A stretch of DNA of 64,000 nt from Quillaja saponaria (GCA_029379385.1 CM055617.1:1550001-1614000), one strand, 5' to 3'. Counted from the stretch's first letter, positions 1-12,876 are shown. Notes: generated from the sequence alone by a model not told the origin. Numbers and translations are program-made.

Positions 1-940
1 TTTGACCGAGTATTTTATTTTTTGGGAAGCTGGAAGAGATATATTTTCAAAACTGAAGCTGAAGATATGGATGGATTTGATCCATCAGGCTTGATTATCC
101 TACAAAAAGGTAGGCATGCGAAGACTACTGTTTTTAAAAGATATTTTGATTCAATGAAAGAAGAGAAGTATATTTCAATTTAATTACTACCTGCAATGTT
201 TTCATATTTGTAGAACGGTCCTGGCTGGAACAAGGGTGCAAAGTTGGCGAACAAGTTGTCCCACTGGCAAGGAATTTCAACAGTATAGATATCGAGTCTG
301 GAAGCAAAAGCACAGTATGTAGATATATAACAGATATGGAGACACAGTACTTCATAGTGTTCATCTTTTAAACATATATAGAGTAACATACAATTACACT
401 GTTAATTGTGTGACCTGTAAATTCGCACCATAAAATGGCTTTTGTATGATTCATGCTATGACTTATCTTGTTCAGGACAAGAGTGCTATTGAATTGAAGG
501 GGACAACCAATTTAATTAATGAAGGCATAGATGGAAATCTCTCAAAATCATTAAAGGAAGAGGCTCGTAGATATGGTTCAAGCAGAGAAGCTATCAGCAA
601 CAAGTATGCTGCCATAAGAGAACAGAGTGGACAAGCATCCAAATTGAAGCCGGTGGAGAAAAATATCACCTCAGCTAAAGTCTCGTTGCTTGATGGAGGT
701 AACACTCATTATGGAGGTCCATCTTCAGGATTGGCTTCGACATGGCAATCAATGAAAACAGGCTTTCAGAGTTTCAAATCAAATATAGGTGCTAAAAAGT
801 TTCTTCCCTTGCGCCAACTACAGGATAGTGATGCCATCTCACGCGTTTCCTCATCGGAGTCCCTCGATGATATATTCCAGAGACTGAAACGGCCTTCTCT
901 AGACCAAGAAACTTATAGTGATGATGATGGGATGGAATGA
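1..940 (+). CDS. 3' end of an unrecognised protein-coding gene (three terminal exons visible)
   Basis: Three exons join in phase: one open from the left edge to 109 (its true 5' end may be an acceptor at about 29, because 1-29 looks like a pyrimidine tract plus AG), then 214-314, then 476-940 with stop TGA. Donors are GTAGGC and GTATGT; acceptors are TTTGTAG and TTGTTCAG. The visible tail is about 220 residues. It is hydrophilic and Ser/Lys-rich: a probable helical stretch (SLKEEARRYGSSREAISNKY), a conserved-looking block (GLASTWQSMKTGFQSFKSNI), then a serine-rich acidic end (SSSESLDDIF...DDDGME). No catalytic motif, membrane segment or signal is present in this part. I do not recognise the family. 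The tail style resembles C-termini of large trafficking or scaffold proteins, but that is only an impression. The gene start lies outside the window. Confidence 0.7.
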
Positions 941-2200
941 ATAATTACTTGCAAATGTTGTAGAATTGAGAATGTAGCACTCATTATGTACAGGAACTAG
1001 TAAAAGGCTGATACCCCGTGCTTCCAAAAAAGAAAATTTTAATGATCCCCTGTTGCAGCTGAAGGAAGATCGGTTTGTGCGTGCTGTACAGAAACTGACC
1101 TTATAAAACAATACTAAAGGCATATGATGTGTAGAAAATTAGAGATAAACTGTACCAGCAGAAGTTCACGAGAGTTGTTTTTTTCTGCTGTGGGATCATT
1201 ATTCCATTGGTAATGTTTCAAACTTTTCTTAGATATATCAAAAAGAAGTTGAAATTACTGCTCTTTTGGGATTTGTTCCATGAAATTACTTAGGACACTA
1301 CATTCCCTCGTATGTTACTGCATTTATCTCCTAGATATGATCATTTTGTACCCTTAATTATTCAGCCACAGATCTCTTACAGGTATTGAATGAATCAAAC
1401 CTTCCTTGCTCCTCTTTTTTGTCATTTGATCAAAACATAAATAGAGTAAGACGATTTACTTTGTTTCCTTAGACATAAACCGTCAAAATTTGAGTCTATT
1501 TATTATAAAATATCTATTCATATAAATAGCCAATGTCTTTGTCCATTGACTACAAAATCTATTCGCACAAATCATCACATTATTTCTAATTTATTTTCAT
1601 ATATCTATAAATTCTATATATATATATATACATTATAATATGTATGTCTGAGCAGAAATATAAATTAAATCGAACAATTTAAATTATTTAGAACGTGGAT
1701 TACATCTTTGAATAATACATGAATGTAACATTATATAGATATTTCTTCGACACAGTATACATCGTCGAAAGGATCTCAAACACACATCAAAGCACGAAAA
1801 TCGAGATCTTTCATAAAATAATTATCCCTAAACAAAGCATGCATGTAATAAGAAGTAAAAAAAGGAAGTCAATGTTAGGTGGGTTAAATGTATGGATTAC
1901 AAATTAGTCATAACTTAGTTACAGTATTGATTGATGAGGTAGTAGCTCCACTGTCATATCAGCTTATATAAGCAAGTGAACCAAGTTGTGTTGGCTGCCC
2001 CCACCATTACAATTCCTTGTGGCATGCATGGTTTCAATGTTGCATCAAATGGAGCTTTCAATCATCTAGAGGTTTCTCCACTGCGTCGCCCTCTGTATTA
2101 ATGTGTGTTATCTGGATACCTTTACAAAACTAGAACAATCTGATGTTGAATGTAGACATAGTTTATTTAATTTGGTATCATTCTTTAACTAATAAATACT
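941..2200. other. 3' UTR and AT-rich intergenic DNA
   Basis: The first few hundred bases after the stop at 940 are likely 3' UTR. The rest is AT-rich with no supported gene. Short open frames here, such as 1719-1907, have low-complexity composition and no family resemblance. Confidence 0.5.
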
Positions 2201-2271
2201 TTTAAACTCATAATTGTAAATTAAGAATTAGGTATTTTTCAACTGAATTGGTTTAATAGATAAATCTTTTA

Positions 2272-2500
2272 AGATTCGTTTGACGAATCATATAACAATA
2301 ATATAATAATATAAGACTATCAATTTAACTCTTAAATAGTATTTAATAGAAATATAATAGTATAAATTTATACTGTTGATTCTTTCTTATTCTATGCTTG
2401 ACAATAATAAGAAAGAAAATGATAAAATGATAAAATAATAATATAATAATAATATAACTTAATACATTATATATTCTTATATAATTCACTAAACGAGTCA
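2272..2500. mobile_element. Tourist/PIF-Harbinger-like MITE, copy 1
   Basis: The left end GATTCGTTTGACGAATCAT matches the reverse complement of the right end (GACTCGTTTAGTGAATTAT) over about 23 bp. The interior is AT-rich and non-coding, with total length about 229 bp. TTA flanks both ends, the 3-bp target duplication typical of PIF/Harbinger elements, and the terminal GGCTCGTTTG-type motif resembles Tourist termini. Superfamily assignment is inferred from ends and TSD only. Confidence 0.65.
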
Positions 2501-2668
2501 TTAAGTTTTAACTAATGACAAATCATAATTTTTTATTTAAAAAATTAATTATTATTTAATGAATCATACAACCTAAAAACTTATACGGTTATGTATTTTA
2601 AACTTAAGAATTTTAAATTGACAATTATGTATTTGTCAACTAAATTGGTTTAATAGGTAAATTCTTTC

Positions 2669-2912
2669 AGGCTCGTTTGATGAATCATATAAGAATAATA
2701 TGATAATATAAAATTATCAAGTTGACTCTTAGATAATATTTAATAGCAACAAGATAATATAAACTTATATTGTTAATCATCTTTTATGTTATACCTGATA
2801 GTAATATAAAGTTATATAATAGAGAGATAAATGATAAAACAGTAGTATAACAACAATATAACTATACGACTTAATATATTGTATATTCTTAAATGATTCA
2901 ATAAACAAGTCC
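2669..2912. mobile_element. Tourist-like MITE, copy 2
   Basis: This is the second copy of the same element, with left end AGGCTCGTTTGATGAATCAT and right-end reverse complement GGACTTGTTTATTGAATCAT, flanked by TTC on both sides. It lies inside the second unit of the tandem duplication, so it may descend from copy 1 by segmental duplication rather than by an independent insertion. Confidence 0.65.
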
Positions 2913-2999
2913 TTCAATTTTAACTTGCAATAAATCATAATTTTTTTTTTAAAGGACAGATTTAATTATTATTTAATGAATCATACAACTTAAAAAATT

Positions 3000-4541
3000 A
3001 AGAAGGAAATAAATATAAAGACGACTTGTCACACACCAATCTCCCACAAACTGTAAAAAAATAATGTGGCCATGTCGAGAGGACCTGGTGGGAGCAAATT
3101 TTGGCCATTGAGAAACAAAGCGTAGGACTCTTCACATGCAAACGAGAAACCGAGTCTCCGAGTACATCCATCTGTTTGGCTGATCCAAAAGCCATATATT
3201 ATTGGAAAAAGTATAAGAAATCTTATTATTTTTTTGACATTTTAAATAAATTTAAATTCTCAATAAATTTTATTTTAATTTTTGTTTTCTAATGGAGTCC
3301 TAAATTTTAGATTTAATCTTTTTATGCAATATTTATCCATATTTTTATTTTTATTTTAAAATATTAATTAAGTGAAATAATTTTAAATGTCATATAGTAT
3401 AAAATTAAATAACAAATATATTATATAATCATTAATGAAAGAATAGAAAAAACTAAAAATTATTAAAAATTTCTTATTATCTCTTCTCATTTTGAAAAAA
3501 AATAAAAATTTCAAGCAAAAAATTTATTATATTTAAATTCAACTTGATTAAAAAATAAATAAATTTAAATTCACTTTGAAAAGAAACAAACACTAAATGA
3601 CATACATGTGAGTTTAAAATTACCTAGAAAGATAATTTTTTATTTGAAGAACATATTTGAGGAATAATAAAAGTGCCGTTAATTTTTTAAAATTATATTG
3701 TTCTAATAATTATATAATAATAATTTAAACTTTTCAAATAAAATAATGTGTTTTTTGAACAATTTAATCTAACTTATTTAATATTTTAAAATTAAAAAAA
3801 AAATATAAAGTTTTAAATTTTAGATTTAAAAAAATATATATATATATAAACTGTTAAGAATGTAAATTTATTATAATAATTATTTGAAATATAAGCATCT
3901 ATCTCTTTATTATTTCATTCTTCTTTTCTTATTTTATATTTGATGGTGCTACCTGTACGCTGCAGTGTGGGGTCTACTAGCTTCCACCAACCATGTGAGC
4001 CTGCTGACCCCACCACCATTTTTGTTTTATTTTTTATTGTCGTTTATGTTATTCTTTAAAAATTATTAACTTATTCTCACATTTACACATTACTAGTAGA
4101 AACTTATAACCTAAGAGTCACCTAAACTTAAAACACAAGTCCTAACACGCAATTATTTAAGTTGTTATCAACTTATTGAAACAAAGATTCTATGCTTTCT
4201 AAACACATTTTCTCCAATAGTTTATGGTTATTAAATGTTCATAATTAATTAGCCTTATAAAATTATAATAATGTAGCATCTTATAATGTAAATTAAACAA
4301 GAACAAATACGATGGCTATGCAACTTACCGACATATCAGAGAAACAGCACATGCATGCATGCATGCTTAGTTCGTAAAAAATAAGAGAATCATGAAATGC
4401 AACAAAACAGCATTCATGTAATGTCGGGTTGCCATGGTAGTAGTTTTGAGTTTGGACAACCTATTTTCAGACATAATCAAATGTAACAAACCGGCAACCT
4501 TGTAGGCTACCTAGCTAATTGTTTGATCTATCTGTATGAAA

Positions 4542-4549
<8 letters not shown>
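3000..4549. other. AT-rich intergenic DNA with two GC-richer patches
   Basis: There is no supportable gene. Two patches, about 3020-3200 and 3950-4015, are clearly richer in G and C than their surroundings but contain no conserved frame. 4350-4366 is a short (ATGC)n run, which is also a run of overlapping CATGCATG (RY-type) motifs; whether it acts as a B3-factor site here is unknown. Confidence 0.5.

Positions 4550-4596
<47 letters not shown>
4550..4596. repeat. T47 homopolymer tract
   Basis: There are 47 uninterrupted T residues after a TCTC run. On the minus strand this is a long poly-A, as left by retroposition, but no convincing element body or target duplication is visible beside it. 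Length in such tracts is also sensitive to sequencing error. Confidence 0.9.
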
Positions 4597-4597
<1 letters not shown>

Positions 4598-7500
4598 TGG
4601 AAACAAGAAAATTTATTGTTTCTAAAACTAGAAAATGAGTAAATGGCATTTTTAAAAAATCAGAAAATCCAATATTTTTTCTTTTAATAATTAAAAGTTT
4701 TTTTTTTCGACTATATCTAGGTCAATATTTACTATAGAAATTTATTCTCGAGATTAAAATCAGAGCCAAATACTTTATTTTAGTTGAAATAATAACCGAT
4801 TAACAAAAGTGATATATTGACCTAAAGAAGCTAGTTTGAATATCACTTGACTATAAAATTAAATGAAAAATAATAAATTTGTGGCCAAACAAATGATAAT
4901 AATTATCTACAAAATATGATTTACATAAAAAGATATACTTGTGATTGAAGAATCTTTGTAATATCAAAAATTTAAACATACAGTAAATATTTGTAAAAGA
5001 GATAGTTATTAATCTCGACCAAAATAAAATTTATGTCAAAAAAATAAAAATACTCAGTTAAAAAAAAATAATAACTGTCAAACTTGGACTTCATTTTCTT
5101 CTCTGTAGAACTCCAAACAAAGGAATGAAATGAAATGAAAATGTAAAATCACTCATCCTTTATCTTCCCTATCCTTTTCACCGAAATCCTACGAACCAAT
5201 CCACTCTTAAAGTTCCAGTGGTCCACTGGACACGTCTCTCTGCACACGGCAACATGTTTATATAATAATAATATTAATAAATAAATAAGATAATAATACG
5301 TCAATCACTCTCACGCTAGCTTTCGTCCTAAACGGCGACGTCTCATAGTACTGTCACTATCTTACCTCCTTCCACGTCATTTAATAGCGAATTCTCACCG
5401 TTACCTCCTCTATAGTCTATACTAAATTACCAAATCAAAATAGTTATTGGATTAGTGACTTCAAGACGTATGTTCAACAAAACATTCATACTCTCTATTA
5501 ATTTTTATTTATTTATTCCACTATTTTGACAAAAACTTCAATTTTCCTTCAATAGTATGTGGATATTTATATAAAGTTATGTAGTTTAATTACGTAATTT
5601 TTTTTTTTCACGATTGATTTAAATTGAAAGATATTATTGTTGTGATTGATGTAATTATTCAGTCTAATTTATATAGATAGATATAATTAAGAATTGACCA
5701 TGTCTGTAGCAAGCACGAGAATCGAATCAGGGAGTGATTTTATTAGTGTACAGTATAGTACTCATTGTTGTGCTTAAATATTAGCATTTCCTATAATGGT
5801 GGACAACGATCATTATCACTTAATTATGTTTCAACTGTTGGGATTACGACCCTAGAAGCAAATATTAATAGTTATATATATCCAGAAGGCAGCTTGTCAT
5901 CAAGTAATAGAAGTGGCCATTGACTGATTAAACCCCTTCATTTTTTTTTTAAAGAAAGAAAAAAAATTGTGATTTTAGTTATCTTTTGCTTAGTTATAGT
6001 TGATGTCATTCCACTAATGAGTACTCATAGTCATAGGTAGCACAAAGGCATATCTTAAAATTAAAATTAATAAAAAAAAGTTACACCAATAACAAAATCA
6101 AGTCCTTCAAATTTGCCTACACTGAAAAGAAACAAAACCTAGACACATTTCCCTCAAAAGTTACCAAATATATGATAGGGAGTAACATTATCAAAAGGAA
6201 AAATATAAATAATAAAATAATTAATATTTGATTTACCCAAATGTAAAGAAATTTATGTCGTCAAAAAAATAAATGATTGACGTGTTTCATTTTCTTTAAT
6301 AATTTTATAATTATATACGTAAAATCATTCAGTTTTATTACAGTTAATTCCACATCTTACGTACTTTTAACAGTTAATAATATAATTATTCATAAGAATT
6401 ATCATGATTAATATTTGTGAATCTATCATGTCTCTTTTATATTAAGCCATAATTAAGCTTTTATAAATAAAAGGTGCATGCATAGGATATAAAGCAAATA
6501 GCTAGCTAGCTAGCTAGGTTTGTCTTTGTTGTTTAAAAACTAGTCTAGTCCATAAACATATATAGCATAGTATTTATGTATATGTTGTGAGAAGAAAGTG
6601 GAGCATGCTACCTTGTGTGTAAGCTGCCTAGAAATGCAGAATAGAAAATTGAAGGGATACGAATCATGCATGATGATAATCAATTAAGGGACAGATTTGA
6701 AAAAGTTAGTGAAAGCATGAATATTAAACTAATTAACGAAGAAAGTGGGGGGTTAGAAAGTAAAAATAAGTAAATAAATAAATCAAAGTGAAGCACCTGA
6801 AGTGGGAAAAAGAGGTGACATAGGGATTATGTGCTCCTAATCTAACTCTAATATATAATAAAATTGGGAGAAATATTCTAAAATGATATGATTATGAAAA
6901 ATTATTATTTGATTCATAAATTTATAACAAAAACCAGCTACTTAAAAAAAAAATAAAAAATAATGATTGATACTAAAATAATTTAACTTATCATAAAAAT
7001 CTTAATTATCATAAAACACTAATTATCACATAATATAATTATTATAGAATTATTAATTGTTACAAAAGAAAAAACTCATTTTTATTGTGAAAATAATAAT
7101 TACAATAAAGCTCCTAACTCTCATAAAAATATAATTATCATATATATAACCTTAAATTTTAATATAACCGCTACTTACAATAAATTTTTTATTTTAAGAA
7201 AATATAAAGTTTCAACTTAATTACTAGTTACTGTAATATTCATACTTATAATTAATTTATTAATTTTAATGGAGTCACTAAATAATAGTTATTTATCATG
7301 AAAAACTTAAATTATTTAAAAAACACTAATTATCATAAAACTCTTGATTATCTTATAATATAATTAAAAATTATAAAAAAACTCATATTTATGATAAAAA
7401 CAATAATTAACATAAAACTACTAATTACTATAAAAATTATAGAATTTTTTTTTTGTATTATGATTCTTTAATCTGCTTCTCACCCAAAAATTATAGCTGA

Positions 7501-10500
7501 GAAGTCTTATATTTATGTATTTATCAATTTAAATTCAATAAATCAATTATCTAGCTATCAAAATAATATTTAAAACATACTTTCTTAAATAAATAATGGA
7601 ACACCCTTTATTAATACTTGTTAAATATAAATTTATATTCTTTATCGTGATAACTCTCGACTACCTACCATTCCATTTTTCTACCCTTGAAAAGGACCCA
7701 AGTGTGCACTTTACACACCCTTGTGATTCTGTGGTTTGGAAAATCTGGACCAGCTCAGCTCTTCCATTGGAACTTAATTAAAGGAGCTGTCGCCATTACC
7801 CAATCGAAGCTATCAACGGTGGAACTGTACACGTTCTTGTCTTCTTTCTGTGTGATGCTGACCCTAAATGAAAATGACCTCTTTATTGCATCAATGGCCC
7901 CTACATCACATGGCTCTACCAATTACCCATATCAAATAGAAAGAGCGCTCTGGGACCCGCATCAAATTGTGGGGACCTTTCATTTTTAAATTTTATTATC
8001 ATTTTCATAAAGAACCATAATCAATTGGGTTTTCCTATTCTCCATTGCCTAATGATGCAAACTTCCACATTGATAAGCTACAAAATTGTTCATAACCAGG
8101 TGGAAAGTAAGTGTTCAAATATTGGGAAAAAAAAACCTAGATGAAGTCTCTCTTATTTGGTGACAATCTTTTAATTTTTTTATTATATAGTAATAAATAA
8201 ATCAATCTAATTTTTATCACAAATTTATATATTATGATATTATTAATTTTGAATATATAATTTTTTTCTTTTTTCATAAAGTTTCTTATTATGTCTTTTT
8301 ATAAATTTTAGTAAGATTGATTCGATTTTCTATTCTTCTTGATCTGGATTAACATATGAATTGATAGTAATTTTTGCATTCACAACACTTGTGATAGAGA
8401 TCTTCATTGACAAAGATATTTGGTCATTAATATAGGACCACTTTATATCTTATATCATAGTCAAGTTTTTTTTTTTTTAAATTATAATGAAGAATGAAGA
8501 AAGTAAATGTTTATATTTATTGTGACAATAGATTTGATTATAGCTTATCAATATTTTGTTGCTTAGGAAGAAGTGTACAAACAAAATGCTTTTGTATCAT
8601 GTTTATGGTATAAATAAGTATTACAATTAATTAGTTTAGATCGGGAGAAATTTACAATTTAAATTTTTAAATATATATTTGAATTATATTTGAATTAAGT
8701 TTATCTTATCAATTATATATAATTTTATAGTTATGAATCAAATCCTCATTCATAATTCATAAAATTTGCCTCGTATCTTAGATAATTGAGACAAATTTAA
8801 TTTCTTCTATTCATAATTTAATTAAATAATGATTATGTAAAGTTAAAAGTAAATAACTTTTCTAACAGTTTGTTGGATCTGATCATCAAGGGGGCACCCC
8901 ACACCGCAATTAAATTTTGGTAGCAGATAAATCGCAAAGTGATGATAGTAAGTAAAATTTCTTAGGTGGTATGTCACTGTTAATGTGAATTATGATTACA
9001 TAAATAAAAAAATAATCATATAACATTATAATTATTTTTATTTTTATTATAAATGTAGTTATAATTTATTTAAATAAATACATGAAATAATTTCTGTTTT
9101 TATACACGTGCACATAAAGAAGTTACAGAAACACGCTCGCACAGTCTACAAAGACAAGGAACATGCAGACTGCAGAGCATGACAATTGGGATTCCATGCG
9201 CAAACCCGCAAAGAAAAGAAAAGAAAATTTTAGTAAAAGCCAATTTGCTTTTCGGATGCCATTGGACTGTTACGTGGTGTTTTTGTCTGCTATTGGCTGT
9301 TTATATATATGCATGAGGTTGTTTTCACTTTTTATTTTAATTGTAAGAACTTGTTTTCATTAATAATAATTTTAAGTCTAGCTTTTTCAATTTTCATTCA
9401 TTGTGTTAGTGAAAAAACTACTGCAACGTAAACTACGGGAAAAAAATTTGTAAAAATACTACGTGAAATAAAATAAGTTAAAGATTAAGATGAATTTTTT
9501 TTTGGTGAAATAGAAAAGGAGTAGTTTGGTTATGTCAATCTTAGCAAGGCGTAATTGAATACTAACCAATCTCGGACTATTGAGTTTTAAATTCAAATAT
9601 TTTGCAACCAAACTTGGATTATGAGTTTTAAATTTAAATATTTCTATATCGAGATAGATAAATTTAACCTCAAATTAACTCGTTATTGGCAAAGACGAAT
9701 ATATTATTGTAGAGCACTAAGTCTAGAAAGCTGCATGCGGCTCAAAACAAACGTAGTTTTGGATCCAATCATGGCTTCTTTTCAGGGGGACACCCCTCTT
9801 TTAATCATGTTTTGTCTTTTTCTTTGTAGGCTTCGGATTTGGCCTAAGTAATCAACATAACGCACGTCCCCTTACTCGAGTTTTTCTCTTTTTATTTTAT
9901 TTTTCTTCAATTTATATTTTGTCTTGAAAGAAAAAAGAAGTCTAATTGAGTTCCAAAGATGTGATAGTTGATGATTAACCAAGCAAATAAGTACAATCCC
10001 AACTCTACCTTCAAATAGTGAGTGAAATAGTGAGTGGACTCTCCTAACTCACTAATTTTGTGGGTGCTTTGAATACAACATTTTGTTGTGTGTTTTTAGC
10101 CACAAAAAAAAAAAGAGATATCTCAACTCTACTATTTGTCAAGAATATTACTATAGATTCATTCCATATATCAAGGTTTTCACAAAAAATTTATTGATTA
10201 AATTCTTTTTTAAAAATAAAAATATTGTTATCTTATTATCTCTATATAAGGACTACTTATTATTGACTACATTTTCAGATGACTTAAATATTTATTAAAT
10301 TTTATAATAATATTATTCAATACATAATTTTTTTTAAAGATATTAAAATTATATTTATTATATTTTAACAAACATAATAAATTATTAAAATAAAATTTTA
10401 CTTAAAAACAAATAAAAAATTTGTATAACACATGATCCAATAAACTTTTTCATTAAAAGAGAGGCATTATTAATTTTTGCAGAGAACAGAAATTCTCTAA

Positions 10501-10910
10501 TCCGTGGATTTAAAAGATAACTACAGCACCATAAATTCACCTCTTACCCATACATCATATTCACATTTGATATTAACTCCACCCCCCTGTCCTTCTCGCA
10601 CGGCTTAGAGTGGATAATTACCATTCTACTCCCTTCTTTCCATTCGCTTCGCTTCTTTTTTACTACTCCATTTCCATGGCTTCTTCGTCAGCGACCTTGT
10701 ATCCAACAATTCCAGTTTTGCACAGCACAATAATGGAGACCAAGTCCTACTAGTTAAACTTATTAAGAGCCCATTTTGTTCCAAATTTTACAAATCCATG
10801 GAGCTCCCTTAATTTAAATAATAATATAAGACTACCAGCTTTGATCTCATTTGGCTTCGTTTTTTTTTTTTTTTCATTTTCCCAATCAAATTTCTGATTT
10901 TTTTTTCCTT
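4597..10910. other. Long AT-rich intergenic region without a supported gene
   Basis: No coding region with family resemblance is present. Features of note: a GC-richer patch at about 5180-5420 with several ACGT cores; an (AGCT)n run near 6500; a degenerate direct repeat at 6960-7445; and a GC-richer patch at about 7680-7985. The last few hundred bases before 10911 are the likely 3' UTR of the HD-Zip gene on the minus strand. Confidence 0.5.
6960..7445. repeat. Degenerate direct repeat, two units about 300 bp apart
   Basis: About 6960-7150 and 7260-7445 share an ordered series of short motifs: variants of AATTATCATAAAA, ACACTAATTATCA, then AAAAAACTCAT, and an AATAATTA run. Both units are built from a shorter sub-repeat close to TAATTATCATAAAAC. 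No coding potential or clear transposon ends are visible. Confidence 0.55.
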
Positions 10911-12282
10911 TTAATTCCATTGATCTGAACAGTACCACTGAAGAGTTGGAGCTTGTTCATCTGAGAAGAAATTGCAGGCCTCTTCACTGCTAAAGAAATT
11001 GTGTTCTTCCATCTTCACAAATTGTGACTGGTAATTATTTTTGTGGAACTGGAAGCAGCTCATGGACGATGGTGATGGTGATGGTGATGACGATGAGCAA
11101 TTGAAGTTGAGATTGAGTGAAGACGAGGCTGGAGAAGTCAAAAGTTGTGGACTTTGAAGTACCCCAGATGAGGAAATGGCACCGTTGGGACTGTTACCCT
11201 CGTTCAAGATCATGCTCGAGTCACTGTCAGATGCCCCATCTTTGAAATCTGATGGAAAGAGTGAAATGGGCCCGACCCCATTGTTACTATTGAAGCATTC
11301 ATAGTTCAAGTCCTTTGATTCCGATCCTGGAATGGAAGATTCCGGTGGTGGTTTGCTCTGTTCGATCAGTTTGTCGTCGGAGTCCGGGATGGTTAGCTCT
11401 TCCTTCACTGAAAGAAGGCTTTCTGTGGTTTCTTCTTGCAGCTTGGATTTCAATTCCCTTATCTGCAACACAACCAACACATTTTTTTAAATAAAATGAC
11501 TGAATTCCCCAATATAATTGAATTCTTTTCAAGCATTTGATAATTGGGTAAAGTAATTTTATACCTCCTTGAGTAAAGCTTCATTGTCATGTTTAAGGCC
11601 GTCATAGTTAAGTTTGAGAGCTTCATAATTGGATTTCAGAAGGCCAAAATCTCGCTCCAGTTGCTTGGTTTTCCATCTAGCTCTACGGTTTTGAAACCAT
11701 ACAGCTACTTGTCTTGGCTGTAACCCAAGTTCTTGGGCAAGCTTCACCTTTCTCTCTGGTTCAAGCTTGTTTTCAACCTCGAAGTTCTTCTCCAAAGCCT
11801 TAACTTGAACCACGCTTAGTCGCCTTTTCTTCTCACCTATGTGCCCTGATTCTTCAACACAGCCTTCTTCGTCTAGACCATCCAACATGGATTGGAATTC
11901 CCTACTGTACACATGGTTGTTTCTTGGGCTGTGTTCATCTAAAATCAATGAAAAACATAGAAAGTTGAGAGAATTAGGCGATCAATCAAACAAATTCGTC
12001 CCCCGTGCAACAAACACATGATACCCATAAAAGAAAGAAAAAGTTTGAATTTTTAATTGTGCTAAAACAGGAAAATTGTACATATTCATCAAACACTTTG
12101 GTTGATCATGAAAAAGTAATTGAATAGACAAAAAAACACACACATGGACATGGGGTTGTCTGACTTTTAGAATTAACACCATTGAAAACTAAAGAGAAGT
12201 TAGTGGATTCATTATTTAAACCTGTAGTCGGACAGATGGTCATCAAAGCACCCAAAGATTCTGAGCTGCCAAGTCTCTTCAT
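10911..12282 (-). CDS. HB6: HD-Zip class I homeodomain-leucine zipper transcription factor, HB5/HB6/HB16 clade
   Basis: Three exons on the minus strand: 12282-12222, 11938-11565 and 11462-10911, joining in phase to give 328 residues. The start sits in the short first exon, whose product [20 protein letters not shown] matches the conserved N-terminus of this clade. The homeodomain spans about residues 57-111, with helix-3 core [15 protein letters not shown]. The leucine zipper follows directly from L114, with leucines near every seventh residue to about 149. A Ser/Asp-rich C-terminal region ends in an aromatic motif (LQWYCSDQW), the putative activation motif of the subfamily. Class I proteins bind CAAT(A/T)ATTG-type sites as dimers in the nucleus; HB6-clade members act in ABA and growth responses. 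All key residues appear intact. The exact orthologue among HB5, HB6 and HB16 is not resolved. Confidence 0.93.
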
Positions 12283-12860
12283 GTCTGCGAAGAAAAAAAA
12301 GAAGTACCCTGCACAGATCTTGTTAGATCAGGGCCTTTTCTTCCTTTTTAACGTTGGTTTTTGTTCTGACTTCTGAGTTGATCAAAGATCTCAAGGAGAG
12401 TTTACAACACAGAATTTAAAAGCAGCCATGTAAAAAAAATTATCATGTTTAAACTAAGACCAGCTTGTACAGTGATGTGTACAGCAAGACTACCTCTTGT
12501 CCCTCTTTCCCTCCCAAGAATTCTTCTTTCCAATACTTCCTCTCCTTCTAAACCCATCAAAAGAGATAATAAAGCAAAACCCAGAAACTAAAACCCGAAA
12601 AAAAAACCCAAGTAGCAAGCAAATCTTTCAATGGAGACAAAAAAGAAACCCATCCCACAATAGATGAAACTGAAAAGTAGTGCTCTTCAAAAACTTTTCT
12701 CTCTATACATCATTACCCAAACAAATTTAGCAGCTAAATTAGATACAAAATAGTATATGATTGTACTCATCTACAATGGAAAAATAACCAGAGATAAAAG
12801 AAGGAAAGAGAGGAATGGAGAGGTGTATGAAGTGTGAACCAGTTTACAACGCAGCAGCGC
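12283..12860 (-). promoter_or_regulatory. Probable long 5' leader of the HD-Zip gene with several upstream ATGs
   Basis: Between the start codon and a likely TATA motif about 595-605 bp upstream, the minus strand has at least seven ATG triplets (near 12429, 12446, 12557, 12653, 12710, 12713 and 12770). Several open short frames: the one at 12653 encodes about 21 residues and the one at 12557 about 47 residues. If the leader is unspliced these could limit translation. A leader intron is an equally possible explanation. Confidence 0.4.
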
Positions 12861-12876
12861 TTTCACTCACTCTCAC

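Larger units (their letters stand above)
2200..2999. repeat. Degenerate tandem duplication, unit about 390 bp, each copy carrying a MITE
   Basis: About 2200-2595 and 2592-2999 align along their whole length with many substitutions. Shared landmarks are a CAACTRAATTGGTTTAATAG block near each start and AATTATTATTTAATGAATC near each end. Each unit contains one of the inverted-repeat elements listed separately. Divergence suggests an old duplication. Confidence 0.75.

Noticed and set aside
7687..7989. 100-residue open frame
   Set aside because: It is one of two overlapping frames in a GC-richer patch, with no recognisable motif. Kept only as a composition anomaly.
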